Assembly (NCBI GenBank): GCA_964365765.1
Contig: CAYIRB010000009.1
Span: forward strand, 1 to 19,942
DNA from: CALRGE01 sp964365765
GTDB lineage: Bacteria > Patescibacteriota > Gracilibacteria > UBA1369 > 2-02-FULL-48-14
Length of the DNA stretch: 19,942 bases
Direction: 5' to 3'
The number at the start of each line of letters is the position of its first letter. Position 1 is the stretch's first letter. The position numbers and the translations under genes were made by a program. Shown here in pieces: positions 1 to 6,903 of this stretch. The notes under the pieces are model-generated. The model had not been told where the DNA came from. It ran no database searches and saw only the letters and a program-made list of their open reading frames with translations.

Positions 1-855
1 GTCTTCAAGACTCATTTCCAAAGGATTGCCGGGCGGAGCGCGCAGATAGGCGGTGCTTTCGGAGTGCAAAAAAGCCGCGCAATTTTTTGTGTCCGGCATG
101 GCGATGAGGGTGGCGAGTTCTTCGGCGCTGAGAATCATTTTGGCCGCTTTTTTTGTGACTTTCAAACCGTTCAGGTAGGGAAGGGTGAAGCCGTTCAAAT
201 AATTGGAAAAGTCGTGGGACATTTGAATTTTCACCTCAAAAAGCGGGCGGGAAAGCTTGTCTAAAATCGCGCTTTTCGGGTCTTCGCGTTCATGAACGCT
301 TTCGGTTTTTTCCTCGCGTGCTTTCTCGATGCCGATTCTGCTTAACAGAAGGCGCAGAGGCGGGCCGAGGAATCGGCGCAATTTGTATGAAAACCACGCG
401 GAAGATTCCCAGAGATCAAAGCGGCGTTCGGGTTTGAAATGAAACTTTTTCGCTTTTTTCAAGGCGCGCTCGCGTTTTTTGTCGGCGATGGGCCGAAAAG
501 CGATAGTGAATGAGGATGAAGGAATTCGCGAAAGTTCAAAAAATAATTTGTCGGCTGAAAAAATCCTTTCTTTGTTTATTCTGTCTTCAAATTGGCTGTA
601 GCGTTTGACCGGTAACAGTGTACCTTTTGTTTGTTTCGCGAAGAATATTCCGTTCTGAATTTTTCGGTTTTCTTTTTGACAAAAAGCTCCCGGCAAAACC
701 GCTTCGAGATTTTCGGAGGAAATTATTCCGGTTTTCCCGTCGAGTTCAAAAAAAGCGATTGATTTTTCGCCCGAACGATTTTGCACGGTGTGAAGCCAGT
801 GTTCCATGTCGCGAGGGTGGTATTCTCTTGTTTGGGCGGGAGATATGCTGAACAT
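1..855 (-). CDS. VirB4/DUF87-like conjugation-type ATPase, N-terminal part (runs off left edge)
   Basis: An open frame runs from an ATG at 855 to the window edge without a stop (285 residues seen). An in-frame TAA lies four codons before the ATG, which fixes the start region. The visible part resembles the N-terminal region of the large DUF87/VirB4-like ATPases common in Patescibacteria. It has a short beta-rich start (MEHWLHTVQ near residue 17, then SIAFFELDG), a SADKLFFELSRIPSS segment followed by FTIAFRPIADKK, a basic stretch, then PLFEVKIQMS and finally MILSAEELATLIAMP, which matches the family's ILS-x-EELATLFH-like segment. The nucleotide-binding domain would lie beyond the window, so Walker motifs cannot be checked. 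It is the last visible gene of the minus-strand run from 4008. The family call is recalled similarity, not a search result. Confidence 0.6.
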   Translation of the reverse strand, partial: MFSISPAQTREYHPRDMEHWLHTVQNRSGEKSIAFFELDGKTGIISSENLEAVLPGAFCQKENRKIQNGIFFAKQTKGTLLPVKRYSQFEDRINKERIFSADKLFFELSRIPSSSFTIAFRPIADKKRERALKKAKKFHFKPERRFDLWESSAWFSYKLRRFLGPPLRLLLSRIGIEKAREEKTESVHEREDPKSAILDKLSRPLFEVKIQMSHDFSNYLNGFTLPYLNGLKVTKKAAKMILSAEELATLIAMPDTKNCAAFLHSESTAYLRAPPGNPLEMSLED

Positions 856-925
856 GCGCGCACTTTAACGCCACTATGTTGGTTGCGCGAAAAATGTTCC
901 GGTTTTGCGGGTGCGAAATATGATG

Positions 926-1606
926 TCAGAGGACTGACAACAAAAGCAGTACGGGATGTTTTTCGGCGATTTTTTCAATCATTTCAAATTCCCGTTTACT
1001 GAGCGGAAGGTCGTTTATCGCGAGGAGTGAGGCTTTAATTTGCAATGCGTCGCGGATGCCTTCTTCGGGCGAACCGAAATGCTCGCCGAGTTCTCTTTGG
1101 ACGATAAGCCCGGTGAAGGACTGCGCCGGATACTTGATTGAACGTTCGAGGGAGAGCGCGGTGTCGCTTCCGCGTCGGCTGTAGTATTTTAGAATCGAAG
1201 CGTACAGAGCTTGGTCATTTACCCGTAAAATCCCGCGTCCCTCGGCAAGCCAGTGTTGAATCGCCGGAAAACTTTTATGGGAACTTAAATCCTGAATCAA
1301 GCTTTTCAGTCTGCGGGCGGTGAAAATCTTTCCTTGCGAATTGTCTTGCATGTTTAAAATATAACGGGCCTGCGGCCCGTCTTCGTAGGCGATTTCCAAA
1401 CCGTTTTCCAGATCTTCCACGATTTTTTCGCCCAGAATTTTTTTAAGATGTTCCGAAAGTTCGGAATTTGAAATTTCGCCGTGTTCTTCGATTATTTTCC
1501 AGTTTCCGTTTACCAAGACGCGCGGCCGGTTTCCGGCCGGCAATATAAGAAGGTCGGCCTCGTACCGGCTTAATGTTCTAAGCAATTTTGGCAGATTCGC
1601 GGACAT
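926..1606 (-). CDS. PilT-like pseudo-ATPase (Walker motifs lost)
   Basis: This 226-residue protein follows the PilT layout. Residues 1-75 look like the N-terminal PAS-like domain (ADLLILPAGNRPRVLVNGNWK, compare the SDLHL-x-G-P-x-R-x-G pattern). Residues 125-226 look like the start of the RecA-like core. LSLERSIKYPAQ sits where PilT has the EDPIEY motif, and LIVQRELGEHFGSPEEGIRDAL sits where PilT has INQREVG...F..ALR. The Walker A position reads GRGILRVNDQAL instead of GPTGSGKST, and the Walker B position reads LLAINDLPLS instead of VILVGEMRD. The protein ends shortly after that, so the His box and C-terminal domain are missing. It overlaps the end of the dus gene by 29 bp, which suggests coupled translation. 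ATP hydrolysis is unlikely; a structural or regulatory role in a pilus or secretion apparatus is inference. Confidence 0.65.
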   Translation of the reverse strand: MSANLPKLLRTLSRYEADLLILPAGNRPRVLVNGNWKIIEEHGEISNSELSEHLKKILGEKIVEDLENGLEIAYEDGPQARYILNMQDNSQGKIFTARRLKSLIQDLSSHKSFPAIQHWLAEGRGILRVNDQALYASILKYYSRRGSDTALSLERSIKYPAQSFTGLIVQRELGEHFGSPEEGIRDALQIKASLLAINDLPLSKREFEMIEKIAEKHPVLLLLSVL

Positions 1607-2570
1607 GGTTCAGAATTTCGTTAAGAAGTTGTTTCGCTTCCTCCAAAGTTGAAACGCGGACGGCTCTCGCCCGATACTCGCTCGCGCCGTCGAAACCGCG
1701 GAGCGCGGACGCCAAGTGTTTGCGCATTTCCATTATTCCTCTAGCTTCGCCCTTTGTCGCCACATTGAGTTCGCAGTGTTTTATCAGATAAGGAAGTTTT
1801 TCCTCAAAGCTTTTCGGGGCGATGTAGCTTCCGTCGTCATAGAAGGCGGACGCTATCTCGGCCATAAGCCAAGGGTTTCCCATTGTAGCACGGCCGACCA
1901 TAACTCCGTCGAGGTTTTTCAGTTTGGCCGTTGCGTCCGCCGCGCTTCTTATGTCTCCGTTCCCGATGACGGGAATTGTCACGTTTCTTTTCACCTCGTA
2001 AATCGGTTCCCAGTCGGATTGTCCCAAGTACATTTGTTTGGCGGTTCGGCCGTGAATCGTAATCAGGCTCGCGCCGGCGCTTTCCAAACTTTTGCAAAAA
2101 TCCACGAACCATTCCAAGTCGAGTTCGCTTACTCCGACACGCGTTTTAATTGAAACGGGCAAGGACGTTCCCTTTACGGTAGCGGCCACGATTTCCGCGG
2201 CTTTGCAAGGATTTTTCAGCAGAGCGGAGCCGTGATCTGAAGATACGACCTTTTTGGCGGGACAGCCCATGTTCAAGTCGATGGCGTCCGCGCCCATCTC
2301 CTCGATTTTCTTGGCGGCTTCCGTGAAGTGCTCCAATTTCTTCCCGAAAATTTGTACAACCAAAGGCCTTTCTTCCGATGGGTCAAAGTCGAGCTGGCTC
2401 AAGGTTTTGCGTGAACCGTAAACGATTCCGTCCACGCTTGTGAACTCGGTAAAACAGATTACGCGCGGTTCCACGAACTTCACCAGTCTTCTGTAAGCCG
2501 AGTCGGTGTAGCCGGCCATCGGCGCCAGGGCGAGAATGGGTTTCTTGCAATTTTTCCAGGAAAATTTCAT
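1578..2570 (-). CDS. dus: tRNA-dihydrouridine synthase (Dus family)
   Basis: This 330-residue protein is an FMN-dependent enzyme reducing uridine to dihydrouridine in tRNA. The TIM-barrel signatures are in order: LAPMAGYTDSAYRRLV (15-30, FMN loop), IDLNMGCPAKKV (98-109) with the catalytic cysteine at 103, GSALLKNP, VSIKTRVGV, ITIHGRTAKQMYLGQSDW (substrate and flavin binding) and VIGNGDIRS followed by GVMVGRATMGNPWL (phosphate binding). Length is normal for the family. The DusB-like spelling of several motifs suggests that subfamily, but this is not certain. The start codon overlaps the stop of the upstream gene by an ATGA-type 4-bp overlap (2567-2570), and its end overlaps the PilT-like start, so it sits in the middle of a tightly coupled operon. 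Confidence 0.95.
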   Translation of the reverse strand: MKFSWKNCKKPILALAPMAGYTDSAYRRLVKFVEPRVICFTEFTSVDGIVYGSRKTLSQLDFDPSEERPLVVQIFGKKLEHFTEAAKKIEEMGADAIDLNMGCPAKKVVSSDHGSALLKNPCKAAEIVAATVKGTSLPVSIKTRVGVSELDLEWFVDFCKSLESAGASLITIHGRTAKQMYLGQSDWEPIYEVKRNVTIPVIGNGDIRSAADATAKLKNLDGVMVGRATMGNPWLMAEIASAFYDDGSYIAPKSFEEKLPYLIKHCELNVATKGEARGIMEMRKHLASALRGFDGASEYRARAVRVSTLEEAKQLLNEILNHVRESAKIA

Positions 2571-3409
2571 CGCCTCACTTTTACTTTCGGTTTTGGCGCT
2601 TCCTCTTCAGGGACGGCGCTTTTGCCGTCTCCGGTTATAGCGTGAACGTTGTTTTTGCTCAAGTCCCTGTAATCCGGATAAAGACTGACGCTGTCTCCGC
2701 GGCTCCAAGGGTAGGCGTAGCCTTTGCTGTCTTCAAAAATCGCGGACACGATATAATCTCTGTTCGAATCATAGACCGCGTAGATATAGCCGTAGGGTTT
2801 TCCACTTTTGTCCACTTCGCCTTGCCGCGGATCGACCGGAAGTCGTCCCAGGCCGTCCTTCAACACCAGATCAACTTGACTGACAGAAGGGTAAGCCCCT
2901 TTTTCCGTTTTGTATTTTTCCAAAACCTGCCCCATTTGAGTCAAATCGGCGACCCTTTGTTCGTTTTGCGTTAAATAATCTCCCTCCTGCGTTTCATTCA
3001 CGAGCTCCTTTATAATTTTGTCGGTTTGTCTGTTTGACAGATACCACAGAACTCCGCTTCCGATGATGACGACCAGCACGGCCGGAATAATCATCGCCAA
3101 AAGATGCGTGATTTTTTCTTTTTTCAAAGCTTCGGCGCGGGGACTTTCCGCCGTTTGCAAATGCGCGATAAGCGGATCGTTTGAAGGTACGGCGCTGACG
3201 GGTGTAATTGTTGGTAGCGGCGCCGTGGGCGCCGTGGAAGCGAATTTTTTTTCTTCGGCTTGTTTCATTAAAGCCAATGCCCGCTGATTTGAGGGTTCCA
3301 ATGTCAGAACTTCTTTACAGCCTTGCGCGACTTTTTCGAATTCACCGGCGTTAAGCCATGACTGAATCTGATTCAGCGCCTGTGTGATTGTTATTTCTCT
3401 GTCATCCAT
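2567..3409 (-). CDS. TPR-like / transmembrane / pilin-like globular domain protein
   Basis: This 280-residue protein has three visible parts. Residues 1-55 resemble one TPR-like helical hairpin (SWLNAGEFEKVAQGCKEVL then EPSNQRALALM). Residues 60-95 are a Pro/Thr/Ala linker. A transmembrane helix lies at about 101-125. Residues 149-250 resemble the soluble domain of GspG/type IV pilins: NEQRVADLTQMGQVLEKYKTE followed by GAYPS, then LGRLPVDPRQ and KPYGYIYAVY. Unlike a true pilin, the hydrophobic helix is internal and there is no prepilin-peptidase site at the N-terminus. The topology would put the TPR in the cytoplasm and the pilin-like domain outside. The C-terminus is Lys/Arg/Pro-rich. It overlaps dus by 4 bp and is 38 bp downstream of the gene at 3448-4008. 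A role in a pilus-like or envelope structure is inference. Confidence 0.6.
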   Translation of the reverse strand: MDDREITITQALNQIQSWLNAGEFEKVAQGCKEVLTLEPSNQRALALMKQAEEKKFASTAPTAPLPTITPVSAVPSNDPLIAHLQTAESPRAEALKKEKITHLLAMIIPAVLVVIIGSGVLWYLSNRQTDKIIKELVNETQEGDYLTQNEQRVADLTQMGQVLEKYKTEKGAYPSVSQVDLVLKDGLGRLPVDPRQGEVDKSGKPYGYIYAVYDSNRDYIVSAIFEDSKGYAYPWSRGDSVSLYPDYRDLSKNNVHAITGDGKSAVPEEEAPKPKVKVRR

Positions 3410-3447
3410 GAATAAACCTTAATCTTGCGTGAAGATTATCTTATTTT

Positions 3448-4008
3448 CTAGAAACTATCAACCTCACTGTAATTTTGCCCGCCCAAATGCGGAATCAAGG
3501 CATCGATGGTCGCCCAGCTGGAATTGTCGTCCTCGGACGCGATAATCGAGACTTCATCGCCCACGTTTCCTTTGTAGTAAGTCACCGAAGCCAGTAAAAC
3601 TTTATATGTTTTGTTCGGCGTCAAAACCTTAAATTGACCGTCTTCCTTGATTAATGTTCCCTTGATGTGTTTGCGAGCCGCCGGCTCGATTTGTTTGTAT
3701 AAAAAAGCGCCGTTCGACATGACCGTCAGTTTAAGTTTGTCGCCTTCCAGCAATTTGGATTTGCTGGCGTAGTTTGCCGGAACCGGATAATTTTTTCCGT
3801 TCGGTCCCACCATGCTTTGTCCGTCAAAAATGCCCTCGACTATTTGCGTGTCGCCCTCTTCTCTGGCCTCCAAATCAACAGGTTCGCCCGAGCGTTTCGC
3901 GTGCTCCGGCGCAAGTTTCTCCAAAATTTGTTTCGCCGACTTCAAATTCGCCTCCGCCGTTTCAACCATTCTGAGCGCCTTTTCGATCTGTGAGTTCTCG
4001 TCCGTCAT
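3448..4008 (-). CDS. conserved hypothetical protein, coiled-coil N-terminus plus beta-rich domain
   Basis: This 186-residue protein begins with a heptad-like helix (about 5-35: IEKALRMVETAEANLKSAKQ). It is followed by an acidic linker and a beta-rich region with two similar halves, one around GIFDGQSMVGPNGKNYPVP to LLEGDKLKLTVMSNGAFLYK and one around GTLIKEDGQFKVLTPNKTYK to GNVGDEVSIIAS. Each half has the shape of a small OB- or KOW-like barrel. I recall similar proteins as conserved hypotheticals in Parcubacteria, without known function. It has no signal peptide or TM helix. It is the first gene of the minus-strand run ending at position 1, with a possible promoter at 4034-4061. Confidence 0.75.
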   Translation of the reverse strand: MTDENSQIEKALRMVETAEANLKSAKQILEKLAPEHAKRSGEPVDLEAREEGDTQIVEGIFDGQSMVGPNGKNYPVPANYASKSKLLEGDKLKLTVMSNGAFLYKQIEPAARKHIKGTLIKEDGQFKVLTPNKTYKVLLASVTYYKGNVGDEVSIIASEDDNSSWATIDALIPHLGGQNYSEVDSF

Positions 4009-4033
4009 GCTTTGTTTTTATATTGCTTAGCTT

Positions 4034-4061
4034 AGTGTAGCACAAAATTTAGTTAGAATAA
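4034..4061 (-). promoter_or_regulatory. possible promoter of the 4008-to-1 gene run
   Basis: On the minus strand a TTATTC box (4056-4061) and TACACT (4034-4039) are separated by 16 bp. TG stands one base before TACACT, as in an extended -10. It lies 26 bp upstream of the ATG at 4008. Only moderate matches to sigma-70 boxes are present. Confidence 0.3.
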
Positions 4062-4088
4062 ATATTAAGTATGGTTTTGTAGTTATGA

Positions 4089-4836
4089 CTAATCAATGGG
4101 CTGAATTTTATTCTCGGCCACAGCTTTATCGTATCTTTTTATTAAAGCCAACTGATCTTCATTCGCCTTCCTAAGTACATGTTTTACCATCCGCTTTTTG
4201 TCGGCGGATGACATGTTTACATATTCATTGGCTGTTGTGATTGGATTCATTATGTCTATTTTAATAACTTTTCCATCGAATTAGTATTGTACCTCTTTTT
4301 TAGATATGGGTCAATGTTCTGGATATTCAATTCCAACTTCTCTAGTCCTATATTATCATAATTTTTAATTGCCAAGTAAATTTTTATATTTTCTCCAAAT
4401 TCTTTTTTAATTTTGTTTACATTTTCCTGCGCGGAAAAAACGCCTCAATAAATTCTTTTTTTGTAATGCGCCTTCCTTCCAATGCCTCTCTCTTTTTCGT
4501 AAATTCCCACGCTATTGATGGTTCTTGGAATATGTACCAAATTTCAACTTCTCGTTTGTGATTTACAACTCTTTCTATATTCTTTTTAACTTTTTCGTAA
4601 CTTGCAAACGTTCCGTCTAAAATAAAATGTTTATTTTTATCAATTACATGGTCAAATAATTTATCAACTCCTTTAGAGGCTGCTTTTTGTACGATGTGTG
4701 CATTTTTTCCATTATAAAGTTCTTTTGGTAAGAGTTCTCTAATTTCATCTGCATCAATTCTAACAATATTTTTTTTGGAAACAATATTCGGGCAAAGATA
4801 ATTTAGATCTGAAAAATAATAAGAATCAAAATTTAG
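4089..4836 (-). pseudogene. zeta-toxin/AAA_33-like kinase, 5'-truncated and frameshifted
   Basis: Reading the minus strand from 4836, an open frame encodes FSDLNYLCPNIVSKKN, then VRIDADEIRELLP (the zeta-type DADxxR motif), HFILDGTFASYEKVK (DGT motif), EIWYIFQEPSIAWEFTKKR and EGRRITKKEFIEAFF, ending in a premature TAA at 4417-4419. Restoring one T in the T6 run (4435-4440) lets the frame continue as SAQENVNKIKKEFGENIK and on, in frame through an ATG at 4250, to a TAG at 4089. The 53-residue ORF 4250-4089 (MNPITTANEYVNMSSADKKR...) may therefore be the toxin's tail or a separately translated remnant. The N-terminal P-loop (GxxGxGKT) is missing: an in-frame TAA at 4837-4839 blocks extension and nothing upstream encodes it. 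Base composition is much more AT-rich than the flanking genes, consistent with horizontal acquisition. Confidence 0.65.
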
Positions 4837-4844
4837 TTACAGCC

Positions 4845-4952
4845 GATGGGTTTTGGGGTTGTATTTGGCTTTTATTCCTATATGTAGTGCTTCCTGTTGG
4901 AGGATTATTTGTGATCGTTCGTTTAATCCACTATTTTTGGTATTTAGGTTAG
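4845..4952 (+). other. short hydrophobic open frame, possible membrane-protein remnant
   Basis: The plus strand is open through a stop at 4950-4952 and encodes FWGCIWLLFLYVVLP, GGLFVIVRLIHYF and WYLG, which would form one transmembrane helix. There is no credible start codon. It fills the gap between the zeta-like remnant and the TIR gene and its stop overlaps the convergent TIR stop. It may be chance or the tail of a destroyed gene. Confidence 0.2.
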
Positions 4953-5608
4953 TTAAACCCAATCTGTTTTTTGCAATAATCTATAATTTGAGGACAATCT
5001 TCTTTTTCAAATTCACCACCTTGGAACGCGCTACAGAATCCGCCGTCCTTGCTTTTTGTTCCAATGAATAGCGTTAATACTCTTTTCTTCTGGGCTAACG
5101 CAAATCCACATTCCTGTTCTGTATAAGCTTTGCCGTTATAATTTGGAGTTCTTAATGCAATAAATAATCCACTTGTTGATAACTCAGTAATTAGTCTATC
5201 TCGCCATTCACTAGTTCCTGGTATGTCTTCATGTGCTAAAAAAACATTAAATCCCAGTTCCACCAACCCATTTTTGATTATTGCTGCAAATTTTTTATCT
5301 TCACTTGCGTGTGATAGAAATATTTTATTTTGATTATCAAATCCCTCAGGAAATATCCAATTTTCTAATCCGCTAAATGTTAGCTTAAGTTTTTCCAAAC
5401 TATGTTTATCTGATTCTGTATAAGGGGCTAGATACTCTTTACCAAAGAGATACTTGATAACTCCATTTATTTCCTCTGGCGCGAATTCTGTTAAGTTTTT
5501 TCTAATCTCATTCGTAACTATAACCGCTTCTAACTGTACATTTGAATCTAATAACCAATTTCTTATAGCTTGGATAACTATGTGATGCCTTCTTTCTTTT
5601 AATCTCAT
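4949..5608 (-). CDS. TIR-domain protein with N-terminal winged-helix-like region
   Basis: This 219-residue protein has a C-terminal TIR domain (about 94-190). NKIFLSHASEDKKFA is the first strand and box 1, GFNVFLAHEDIPGTSEWRD is box 2, and YTEQECGFALAQ carries the glutamate (E166) at the usual position of the NAD-cleaving catalytic residue. Residues 1-85 look like a helical or winged-helix domain (IRNWLLDSNVQLEAVIVTNE, then EEINGVIKYLFGKEYL). TIR proteins of this type act in anti-phage defence as NADases or in nucleotide signalling; that role here is inference, because no partner (for example ThsA or SIR2) is visible. The gene begins 5 bp after the ftsQ stop, so it could be co-transcribed with cell-division genes. 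It shares the AT-rich composition of the neighbouring zeta remnant, suggesting one imported segment. Confidence 0.85.
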   Translation of the reverse strand: MRLKERRHHIVIQAIRNWLLDSNVQLEAVIVTNEIRKNLTEFAPEEINGVIKYLFGKEYLAPYTESDKHSLEKLKLTFSGLENWIFPEGFDNQNKIFLSHASEDKKFAAIIKNGLVELGFNVFLAHEDIPGTSEWRDRLITELSTSGLFIALRTPNYNGKAYTEQECGFALAQKKRVLTLFIGTKSKDGGFCSAFQGGEFEKEDCPQIIDYCKKQIGFN

Positions 5609-5613
5609 AAATT

Positions 5614-6561
5614 TTATTCTTTAAGTTTATAAATCACTTTTTCACCGTCGCGACCGGAAATACGGAGGTCGATGTATTCGAGAGGACTTTCGTAGATGTT
5701 CAACTTGGTGAGAGCTTTTTTCATTTTGGCCAATTGGGTGTCGATGTCTTGAGTCATGTCTATCCAAACGTAAAAATGAAGTTCGGTGTAAAAATGAAGC
5801 TCGCGCGCGCGCTTTAAATATTCGGTTTCCAAAATTTGCAGATTGAATTTACCCTCGAAACCCGTTTTTGATTCGATGATCGATTTCAAGGCGTCGGCCG
5901 GAATAATTTGAGCGTTGATTTGCGGGTCTTCCGTAATTTCCAGATCGGTTCCAGTCACGTCCATGGCGATTGTTGGAAGAGTATCGTTGGCTACGCCGAT
6001 ATTCGAGGTGTAGCCGAGCTCGTTCACAACGTAAAACCGGCTTGAACCGTCGGGCCGGTCGATTTTAATGTTGGCGGCAGGCGGGTACGTTTCAAGTTTT
6101 GCGATGACCGTGCGCGGAAGGACTCTGTAAATTTGGAGGGTCTTCAAATAGTTCAAATCTTTCATCAAATTTTCTTCGTGCGTGTTCGGGTTGAAAGCCA
6201 AAATGTTTCCGCCCAGATATTCCTGAAGGTAATCGTTGACGATTTTTTGTTCTTCCAGAGTTTCCTGCCCGCCTTTTATTTCGATTTTTGCGATTGTGAA
6301 GAAATCCGTGAAAAAAATCACGTAAACCGCCGCTCCCGAAAGAAAGACAGCGATAAATATTTTAGTGTAAAGAGAAGCTCTGGCTTTAAAGGCCTCGAAT
6401 CGTCGAATGTTTCTTGACGGCTTGCCGCTTTGCGCGTTATCAAAATAGTTGTGTTTCGGAACTATCGCTTTCCTTCTGATGAGTCTCAGACTGCTTTTGT
6501 AGCTCCTGAACCCGGGCTCGAATGTTTTTCTGCGGCGTTTGAAAAAAGAAAAAAGACCCAT
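5614..6561 (-). CDS. ftsQ: cell-division protein FtsQ/DivIB-like
   Basis: This 315-residue bitopic membrane protein has a basic cytoplasmic tail of about 65 residues, a TM helix at about 66-88 (TKIFIAVFLSGAAVYVIFF) and then a POTRA domain: FFTIAKIEIKGGQETLEEQK, GGNILAFNP, LKTLQIYRVLPRTVIAKLE and YPPAANIKI. The C-terminal part ends with LEYIDLRISGRDGEKVIYKL, matching the FtsQ beta-domain ending (YIDLR followed by a V-Y-K strand). FtsQ links FtsB/FtsL to the divisome. It lies 71 bp downstream of a small basic ORF that shares its promoter, and 5 bp upstream of the TIR gene. No other division genes are in the window. Confidence 0.8.
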   Translation of the reverse strand: MGLFSFFKRRRKTFEPGFRSYKSSLRLIRRKAIVPKHNYFDNAQSGKPSRNIRRFEAFKARASLYTKIFIAVFLSGAAVYVIFFTDFFTIAKIEIKGGQETLEEQKIVNDYLQEYLGGNILAFNPNTHEENLMKDLNYLKTLQIYRVLPRTVIAKLETYPPAANIKIDRPDGSSRFYVVNELGYTSNIGVANDTLPTIAMDVTGTDLEITEDPQINAQIIPADALKSIIESKTGFEGKFNLQILETEYLKRARELHFYTELHFYVWIDMTQDIDTQLAKMKKALTKLNIYESPLEYIDLRISGRDGEKVIYKLKE

Positions 6562-6605
6562 GGTGGAACTTTAGCGTGTGACCGGACTGGAGGCAATACC
6601 TCTAG

Positions 6606-6629
6606 AATTAACAGGTTTGCCCGGGCAGA
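6606..6629 (+). repeat. short palindromic repeat, copy 1
   Basis: This contains ACAGGTTTGCCCGGGCAG with flanking AATTA. It is identical to copy 2 at 19253-19276 except for one base over 24 nt. Its core TGCCCGGGCA (6618-6627) is self-complementary. It lies directly after the 52-residue ORF; on the minus strand it reads CTGCCCGGGCAAACCTGTTAA and would encode LPGQTC-stop, the same end as PabA at copy 2. Confidence 0.7.
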
Positions 6630-6632
6630 AAT

Positions 6633-6791
6633 TTACTCATTACCTTTTGCAAGAGCTGCTTTAAGGTTATCCTGTAAAGTCAGCGCCGCGTCTTTTAATT
6701 TCGCCTTATTTTTGCGCTTCCACTGTTTGGACTTCGGTCTCCAAGCCGGCGCGTCCGTTAATCCGTGTGTGTGACTGTTTGCGTTTACCAT
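6633..6791 (-). CDS. small basic protein of unknown function (52 aa)
   Basis: An ATG at 6791 opens a 52-residue frame ending with TAA at 6633-6635: MVNANSHTHGLTDAPAWRPK, SKQWKRKNKAKLKDA, ALTLQDNLKAALAKGNE. It is strongly basic in the middle, which suggests nucleic-acid or membrane-surface contact, and has no TM helix. A good promoter lies about 28 bp upstream and ftsQ starts 71 bp downstream, so the two are probably co-transcribed. I do not recognise the family. Confidence 0.5.
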   Translation of the reverse strand: MVNANSHTHGLTDAPAWRPKSKQWKRKNKAKLKDAALTLQDNLKAALAKGNE

Positions 6792-6818
6792 GTTCCAATC
6801 TAAAGAATTTACTTGGGG

Positions 6819-6847
6819 ATTGTAGGGATTAAGGTTTATTTAGTCAA
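6819..6847 (-). promoter_or_regulatory. promoter of the small ORF-ftsQ-TIR unit
   Basis: On the minus strand TTGACT (6842-6847) and TACAAT (6819-6824) are separated by exactly 17 bp, matching the sigma-70 pattern at 5 of 6 bases in each box. It lies just beyond the nrdJ terminator and upstream of the ATG at 6791. Confidence 0.7.
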
Positions 6848-6853
6848 GCAAAT

Positions 6854-6882
6854 AAATACCCCGGCGGGGAGCGGGGGTATTT
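6854..6882 (-). terminator. hairpin terminator after nrdJ
   Basis: A perfect 9-bp stem pairs AAATACCCC (6854-6862) with GGGGTATTT (6874-6882) around an 11-nt loop, 21 bp past the nrdJ stop. The U tract following it on the minus strand is short, so it may terminate weakly. Confidence 0.6.
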
Positions 6883-6903
6883 TGGTAGCCGACATTTGTG
6901 TGA

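Noticed and set aside
924..939. TGTCAG-AGGA-CTGACA hairpin over the stop of the PilT-like gene
   Set aside because: Only 6 bp of stem and no T tract; too weak to call a terminator.
4853..5071. 72-residue plus-strand ORF across the TIR gene end
   Set aside because: It is the shadow of the well-supported TIR coding sequence on the other strand.
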